Shown: positions 58,655 through 64,000 of the stretch, one piece after another
Numbering within the stretch: the first letter of the stretch is position 1
How the letters are laid out: each line of letters opens with the position of its first letter
Source of the DNA: Megaleporinus macrocephalus
Lineage: Eukaryota; Chordata; Actinopteri; Characiformes; Anostomidae
Reading direction: 5' to 3'
NCBI GenBank assembly: GCA_021613375.1
Contig: CM038716.1
Location: forward strand, 4,301,684 to 4,365,683
Length of the DNA stretch: 64,000 nt
Position numbers and translations under genes: made by a program
The notes under the pieces: generated by a model
What the model was told of the DNA's origin: nothing
What the model saw: the letters and a program-made list of their open reading frames with translations, nothing else
Databases searched by the model: none

Positions 58655-60335
58655 AATTGGTGTTTGGTCGATAATTTCTTTGTTGTAACAATGCTTCTTG
58701 GCAATAAATCTTATACGGCTGGAAAGCCGGTGGTCCCTCTGGTGCCTCATTTGTAAGGAACATGTGGGATGAGCTGTAGAGCTGAGTATGTGGGTTGCGC
58801 CCAAGAAACATTTGCCAAATCTCCTCTGCCATTACCAAACAGCTTATTTTTTGCTGTTGCTATTGACACTTGTTTTGAGTTTTTGGTACCGCCAGGTGCT
58901 GCCAATCAAGGTGCCTTAGGTTTCATGCTCAAATCCGGCCCTCTTTTTTCATAGAGGAGGAATTTGAATAAATGAAACAGCAGCTAGCTCTTATAGTGCC
59001 TTTTTATTGGGTATAAGTTCAGACATATGTTGGTAAGTTAACAGAAAGCACTTCATTTAAACAGGTTTAATTCAAATTTAAATCAGATAAAGCTTTAAAG
59101 GGTAAAAATTTAATAAACATATTTATATTTGTACATAAGCAATAAATTGAAATTAAAATAATTTCAAATTAAAATTACATTTTTCTTACCTACAGAGAGG
59201 AGCTCTATTATTAGATTTACACTAAACTCTTAAGTAGCTTCACTACACACATGTTTAGTAGCTACTTATAGCATCAAAAGCCTCCTAAGCAGTGCACTGG
59301 TTTCTCAACTTTATTAATAACATTGTCCATAGACATGAGAATTTTCTTCTCTGTGTACATTAACACTATTTTTAACATATATCACGTCTACTCTCTGTTA
59401 TATTTTACATCACAAATAGGACGGGGTTTGCTGCTCCAACGCTACAAAAATATTCCATTAATGAGTTCGGCTATTAATATACTACACTTCTAAATTCTGT
59501 TTATTATTTTCAGCTTGAAACTGGATATGTGTGATTAATGGTGTGTATTGGGCTCTACAAAATAAACTACGCTAGGCTGTCATTGCAGTCATTGCGCAAT
59601 AGCCATATGCTGACAATACAAACTTATTTCCATATCTCTGTTAATACTGGCTGTAACTGGGATCTGGCCTCTTTCTGCCCTTTACCGCTCCAGAAAAGAC
59701 GACTCGTGGGCCCACCCAACTTTAACATTTAGGAGGGGAGAATTCCCTCAGATGGTAGAACCCACCTAATCTACTGCGATGTAGGGGCTGTGCTGTGAGA
59801 TGAATAGAAAATAAATACACAGTTGAATGGAGAATGAATGCAAGAAGATTAGAGAAGTGGCAGATAGGTGTCCAAATAATTTTTCCTTCCAACCGGCCCA
59901 AACTCGAGATTGACATGAGCCGGCCCATCGGGAATCCTCTCGAATCTAACAGGGGCTGTTAGAGACAGGCCGTAAAATGGCCATCCCAAGAAGAACGGGA
60001 TGCTATCCCACGTCAGTGTGTTACCAGGCCGGTGACCAACATGAGGAGGAGGTGCCAGGCTGTTGGGCTGTGTATGGTTCTTCCACATGCTACTGAGGCT
60101 CCTGTTTGTTAAATGAATAAATTGTTAAATTGTCAATATGTATTGTTTCCTCAAACTTCAATCATCCAGTCCACCAAACACCAAACGAGTCAATGGCAGA
60201 ATAAGCTGTTTGGCATTGGCGAAGAAGATTTGGCGCAACCCACATACTCAGCTCTACTGCTCATCCTAAAAATGCCAAGAAGCATTGTTACCACAAAGAA
60301 ATAACCTACCAAACCCAAATTTTATACCAAACACA
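58655..60335. repeat. Inverted repeat pair (about 160-200 bp arms, about 1.3 kb apart)
   Basis: The left arm (58655-58850) has TAACAATGCTTCTTGGCA, GTAGAGCTGAGTATGTGGGT and TGCGCC. The right arm (60175-60335) contains the complements TGCCAAGAAGCATTGTTA, ACCCACATACTCAGCTCTAC and GGCGCA. The left arm holds about 55 bp absent from the right. It may be the two ends of one decayed transposon or two opposite copies of one element. The interior has no recognisable gene. Confidence 0.8.
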
Positions 60336-60339
60336 AAGT

Positions 60340-61120
60340 TTATATTGCAAAACAGCTTTTAAGCTAGGAGTAGGTGGAAAATCTGAAAAGTTTTTTTTTT
60401 CTTTCCTAATAATAAATGATGTTTTAAGCCATTAAGTCACATGATTCAGTTCCACTTGATATTACTGCTTGGCATACAGCTTATACTGCCCACAACATTC
60501 CCACAAGCCTACGCTACAAATGCCTGTATAACACAGTGGCACATACGTGGCTAGTACCTGAAATACTCTGTTAGAGCTCCTATGTTTTTAAGCCCCGCCT
60601 GCCAATGAACTCAGTTTGCTCTGATTGGTCAGCCCACCCACTCGGTTCTGATTCGTAAAACACCAGATTGGCATCCTGCTACAATTTTCACCCCCCACGC
60701 TGCTGTGGCTGTTCTTACAGTGGATTCGGGTCTGCTGTATCAGTTTGAGCCAGAGTCCGATCCTGAAAGTCAGGTAGGGCAAGCTGGTAGCTCTGGTCCA
60801 CCAGAGGGGTAAGCTTTTAATGCTTTAACTCTCTGTGTGTTGTGTGATGGTGAGCGAAACTTACCAGTGGACGGGCAAATAAGAATCGTGTTACACGTTG
60901 ATGTCACCTAATATCCTAACAAGGTGTTTCAGGCAGAAAAGCTAAGAGTTTCTGTCGTTGATGTTCAAAGTACGGCCTCATTTCATATGATAAATGGTAA
61001 AAAAATAAAAAATAAATGAGGAAGACACATTCCAGCCTACTGTACTTTTGTAAATGGTAAACAAAAGAAACAACAAACAAAATTAATGGTAAATAATAAA
61101 AGCACACAGAATATTGGAGG
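60340..61120. other. Non-coding stretch
   Basis: No supported gene. Positions 60590-60790 are GC-balanced with a CTGATTGGTCAGCC (inverted CCAAT) motif, but no transcript is evident. Confidence 0.4.
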
Positions 61121-61366
61121 CATATCATTGCTGTCCAATGAAAAATATGTATCTCCATTTTTGCCGATTTTGAGTTTTCTACATCATTTAAACACACCAA
61201 TGGTTGTTTACATTGTGTGACGAATGGACCAATAGAAGTGCTCCAAAATAGCTCAGAGAAAATTCTGGTTCCATTGACTTACGTTGAAAGTGAAGTAGGT
61301 TTTTGGACTCTCCTGTGAAGTTTCAATTTTGGAGATGCTTGTTTTTCATTGGACAGTGACGATATG
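61121..61366 (+). mobile_element. Short MITE (CTGTCCAATGAAA family), full length
   Basis: The best-preserved copy: 246 bp, left end CATATCATTGCTGTCCAATG and right end CATTGGACAGTGACGATATG, with inverted repeats extending inward (AAAATATGTATCTCCATTTT against AATTTTGGAGATGCTTG). The inner words CGAATGGACCAATAGAAGTG and GGTTCCATTGACTTACGTTG are family hallmarks. No coding capacity. Confidence 0.9.
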
Positions 61367-61369
61367 CAT

Positions 61370-62425
61370 CAAATATTAATAAAAAATACTGATGCTGTGA
61401 AAAATCTAATAGTATATTTGGCTGTTCTTAATAGTATCATCCTCATCGTTCACAGAAGAATCCCGATGAGACCACGTTCTTCTCGGAAAACACACGCGCA
61501 CGCACTTCAGAGATGCTATCAGTTGTTGTTTGTTTCTGCCTGCAGTGGTTTTCATGGTGTTTACTTTCCTTCTAATGTATTTTTCTACAGCGCAGCAGCA
61601 GCCAGCCCCCCATTGGTCCAGAGATTAAATTAAGATTAGTGTTGCTGTCTTTGACTGTGTGTGAGTGTGTAGTTCTTGTCTTGTGACCAGGTTAACTGTT
61701 GTGTTTCCAACAAACACTCGTTCAATGCATTTTCTTTTAGAGTAAAATTAATCACATACTTGTTCATTATTACATTCTGCTGTGTTCGTCCCCACTACAC
61801 CATAAATACATGCGCGTGCCTAAAGAAGTACTGCAAAACATTGCCAGCACCACGTATTTCTTGTTCGTGTCCCCCAAATATTGCAATACTGACAAGCCCA
61901 CATTGTTCTGCATTTGTAATTCGTTTAAAGTCTAATAATGTGTGTCTGCTTGGAGACAGAGGGAATAAGCGGAGGGAGCAGATCAGCGAGCAAGAGAAGA
62001 CAGAAAACTAGAGTCGGGATAGGAGGAGAATATACAAAAAACCAAGATCTTTTTTCCTGAAAATCCCAAACATAGATAAGGTGTCAAAATCTATCTCAGT
62101 TTGTTTGCATGCACAAGAGAAAAACAAAAATACTACACAATTTTACTACCAGTATCTTGTAGTGCTGCCCAGCTGCCCGACTTCAGAAAGACGGTGGACT
62201 CTAACATTGGCCAGACATTGAGCCGACGCCAAAACCCAACGTTGGCTTGACGTCAATCTACAACAACAAACAAGAGGAGCTGGGGATTGAGGTACCAACC
62301 CTGTGAGTAGTGGATAGCCCTGCTCAAGTGGTAGAGCGAGTTGTCTACTACTCACAGAGGTGAGATTCTTGTCAATGACCTTAAGCAAGACACCCAAATG
62401 GTCACCAACCCACTCCTCCTACCTA
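61370..62425. other. Non-coding stretch, nothing recognised
   Basis: No supported gene. A weakly tRNA-like phrase at 62318-62375 was considered and not accepted. Confidence 0.4.
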
Positions 62426-62429
62426 ATAC

Positions 62430-63225
62430 ACCTAATATAAGTTTATTTGTATAGCGCTTTTTACAATGAAGTTGTCACAAAGCAGCTTTACAGGAATTTA
62501 AAAGCATCAAAACATGAAGTCACAACACTTCATTCACTGCCAGAGGCAAAGGTGGCAAGAACAACTCCCTCAACTGGAGGAAGAAACCTTGGGAGGAACC
62601 AGACTCACAAGCAGAGACCCATCCTATTCTGGTCGAACAGTATTTACAGTTTATTAAACTGAAGCTGAGTCTGAAGGTAAAAGCTTTAGAAGCTGGTGCT
62701 ACTTCTGGATGATACAGTGATGCAGTCAAGGATGGAGCAAATGGCATGAATGAAGAGGAGAGCTGGTTGGTGCTAGGTGACAGGGGGGCCTGGTGGTCAG
62801 TCCTTCACAGTATTCTACCCTACAGGTGGGCGGTTATTACCTCAGAAAAAGAAAAACAAAGTTAGTTCTGGTTTAGGTTAGTACAGAGGAGGAGAAGTGT
62901 TTCAGAGTGTAGTTGGTGACTCTGGCAGATCTGATTATAAACAGAATGAACTAAAAGAAGAGAAGCTGCACAGGTGCTAGGAGAGGAGAGCTGGTTAGTG
63001 CCAGATGACGAGGAGGTACTGATAGTCGGTCCTCCAACAGTACTAGGCAGGACAACTGGGTGGTTATTACCTCAGAAAGAAAAGAACCAAGGTTAGTTCC
63101 GGTTTGGATTATTTTAGAGGATAAGAAGCCTAGCTCAGTCACCAAAAACTAAACTAAACAAGTCTGTTTTCAGTCTGCACTTAAATATAGAGACTGTGTC
63201 AGAGTCCCGAACATTAACTGAGAAA
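62430..63225 (+). repeat. Dispersed fish repeat with internal tandem duplication
   Basis: Starts TTTATTTGTATAGCGCTTTT with CACAAAGCAGCTTTACAGGA and GGAAGAAACCTTGGGAGGAA, phrases found in a very common teleost repeat, and ends AGAGACTGTGTCAGAGTCCC plus GAACATTAA. Inside it, 62755-62880 and 62980-63112 are homologous (GAGAGCTGGTTGGTGCTAGG against GAGAGCTGGTTAGTGCCAGA; GGTTATTACCTCAGAAA in both), a duplication with a period of about 227 bp. No coding potential is recognised. Confidence 0.7.
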
Positions 63226-63259
63226 TTATTTTATATAAATATATTATATTTTTATTATA

Positions 63260-64000
63260 TTCGTCGACTACGAGAAGGCCTTCGACAGCGTGGAGATAAA
63301 CGCAGTTCTCCGATCCCACAAGGAGCAAGGAGTTGCGGCGCAGTATGTGGACCTCCTCAGGGAGGCAAACTCCGGATGCACCACCGACGTGGCTCTGTTG
63401 TCGCCGCCAGTGTGGATCCCGGTCGAGAAGGGCGTCAAGCAGCGAGACACCATCTCTCCCAAGCTTTTCACGGTCTGTCTCGACATGGTCATCAGAGACA
63501 TCGACTGGAACGGAGGGGTGAGGATCAACGGCGAGCTGCTGACCCACCTCAGGTTCGCGGACGACATAGCACTCATCGCAGAGACCACCGGCCAGCTACA
63601 GAGCATGCTGAGCGAGCTCAACACCAGAAGCTCTGCGGTCGGCCTGAAGATCAACCGCGCGAAAACAAAGTTCATGCGGTCCGACTGCGTAGCGCCGGGT
63701 AACATCGTGGTTGGAGGCGATGAGATAGAGGAGGTGAAGGAGTACGTCTACCTGGGACAGGAGGTGAACATGGGACACGATATGGAGAAGGAAATCTCGC
63801 GGAGAATAAGAGCAGGATGGAGGGCGTTCAACTCGATCAAGGATGTGCTCAAGGGAAGACTGGACATGGCAACTTGCGCAGCCCTCTTCAACAGCACAGT
63901 CTTGCCCGCGATGCTATACGCAAGCGAGACTTGGGCCACGACGAAGAGGGAGGAGCAGCGGCTCGCAACGGCGCAGAGGGCCATGGAGCGGAACGTGCTG
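63260..64000 (+). CDS. Partial LINE reverse transcriptase (RTE-like), open to the window end
   Basis: A retrotransposon reverse transcriptase, which copies element RNA into DNA at a nicked target. The frame runs uninterrupted for 247 codons, from FVDYEKAFDSVEINAVLRSH to the last base, and continues beyond the window. Visible landmarks are the RT motif with catalytic Asp (YEKAFDS), EKGVKQRDTISPKLFTVC, the catalytic FADD at 63554-63565, GLKINRAKTKFM, YVYLGQEVNMGHDMEKEISR and a downstream LYASETWATTKREEQRL. The tail pattern resembles RTE-clade LINEs; other LINE clades are possible. No endonuclease or upstream RT motifs are present: homology begins abruptly after an AT-rich tract, as in a 5'-truncated insertion. 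One RT residue is unusual: the Gly usual in the RQGD motif is Arg (KQRD, codon at 63443). The fragment is very GC- and CpG-rich relative to its surroundings. Confidence 0.88.

Noticed and set aside
62318..62375. tRNA-like phrase (CAAGTGGTAGAGCGAGTTG ... GAGATTCTTG)
   Set aside because: A-box- and B-box-like words are present, but I could not pair an acceptor stem or a convincing anticodon arm. At best an old SINE head.
63196..63702. 168-codon + frame and minus-strand frames over the reverse transcriptase
   Set aside because: They are shadows of the RT frame, which carries the motifs (FADD, YEKAFDS) and is open throughout.

Overview
This window is eukaryotic DNA from a ray-finned fish, most likely an ostariophysan teleost such as a characiform or catfish relative; the order is a guess. 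The evidence is one vertebrate gene with introns and GT-AG splice sites, several decayed Tc1-like transposons of the kind common in teleosts, a tRNA-derived SINE of a type seen in fish, very long (TA)n arrays, and AT-rich DNA with no bacterial gene organisation. Almost every long open frame is an accident of tandem repeats or lies in transposon remains.

The only cellular gene I can support is gmnc (GEMC1, geminin coiled-coil domain-containing protein 1), a master regulator of multiciliated-cell fate. It is on the + strand, with five coding exons at 16016-16018, 20613-20790, 22923-23008, 23093-23209 and 25634-26425, giving a 391-residue protein. Exon 1 contributes only the ATG, and the donor site follows directly. 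A CpG-rich segment at about 15420-16200 is the likely promoter. Intron 1 (4.6 kb) is almost wholly two satellite arrays. The final exon carries the conserved C-terminal block, and polyadenylation signals follow within 430 bp.

Layout: 0-7.3 kb, a 55-bp minisatellite, a decayed Tc1 copy and GC-rich non-coding DNA. 7.3-10.3 kb, a (TA)n array, a broken Tc1 transposase gene, a long foldback element and a 43-bp minisatellite. 12.2-14.1 kb, a 54-bp minisatellite ending on a Tc1 tail. 14.4-15.2 kb, nested inverted-repeat elements. 15.4-26.9 kb, gmnc. 27-46 kb, gene-free DNA with two minisatellites (one a roughly 36-unit array of CCAAT-box-like units), a SINE, two internally deleted Tc1 derivatives and some candidate conserved non-coding blocks. 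46.5-47.3 kb, another broken Tc1 transposase. 47.7-48.5 kb, a 33-bp minisatellite. 49.7-56.75 kb, a 7-kb array of 19-21 bp units with higher-order duplications. 56.8-63.2 kb, unannotated DNA, one full-length short MITE and a tandemly duplicated fish repeat. 63.26-64.0 kb, a GC-rich, open LINE reverse transcriptase fragment that runs off the window.

The region therefore looks like a single developmental gene in a gene-poor neighbourhood. About a quarter of the sequence (roughly 17 kb) is tandem repeat from at least nine unrelated families. The most interesting points are the ATG-only coding exon with its satellite-filled intron, the short MITE family (CTGTCCAATGAAA ends) scattered through the window, the Tc1 ends abutting (TA)n arrays, the 7-kb palindromic-unit array, the transmembrane-like repeated ORF inside gmnc introns, and the CpG-rich reverse transcriptase.
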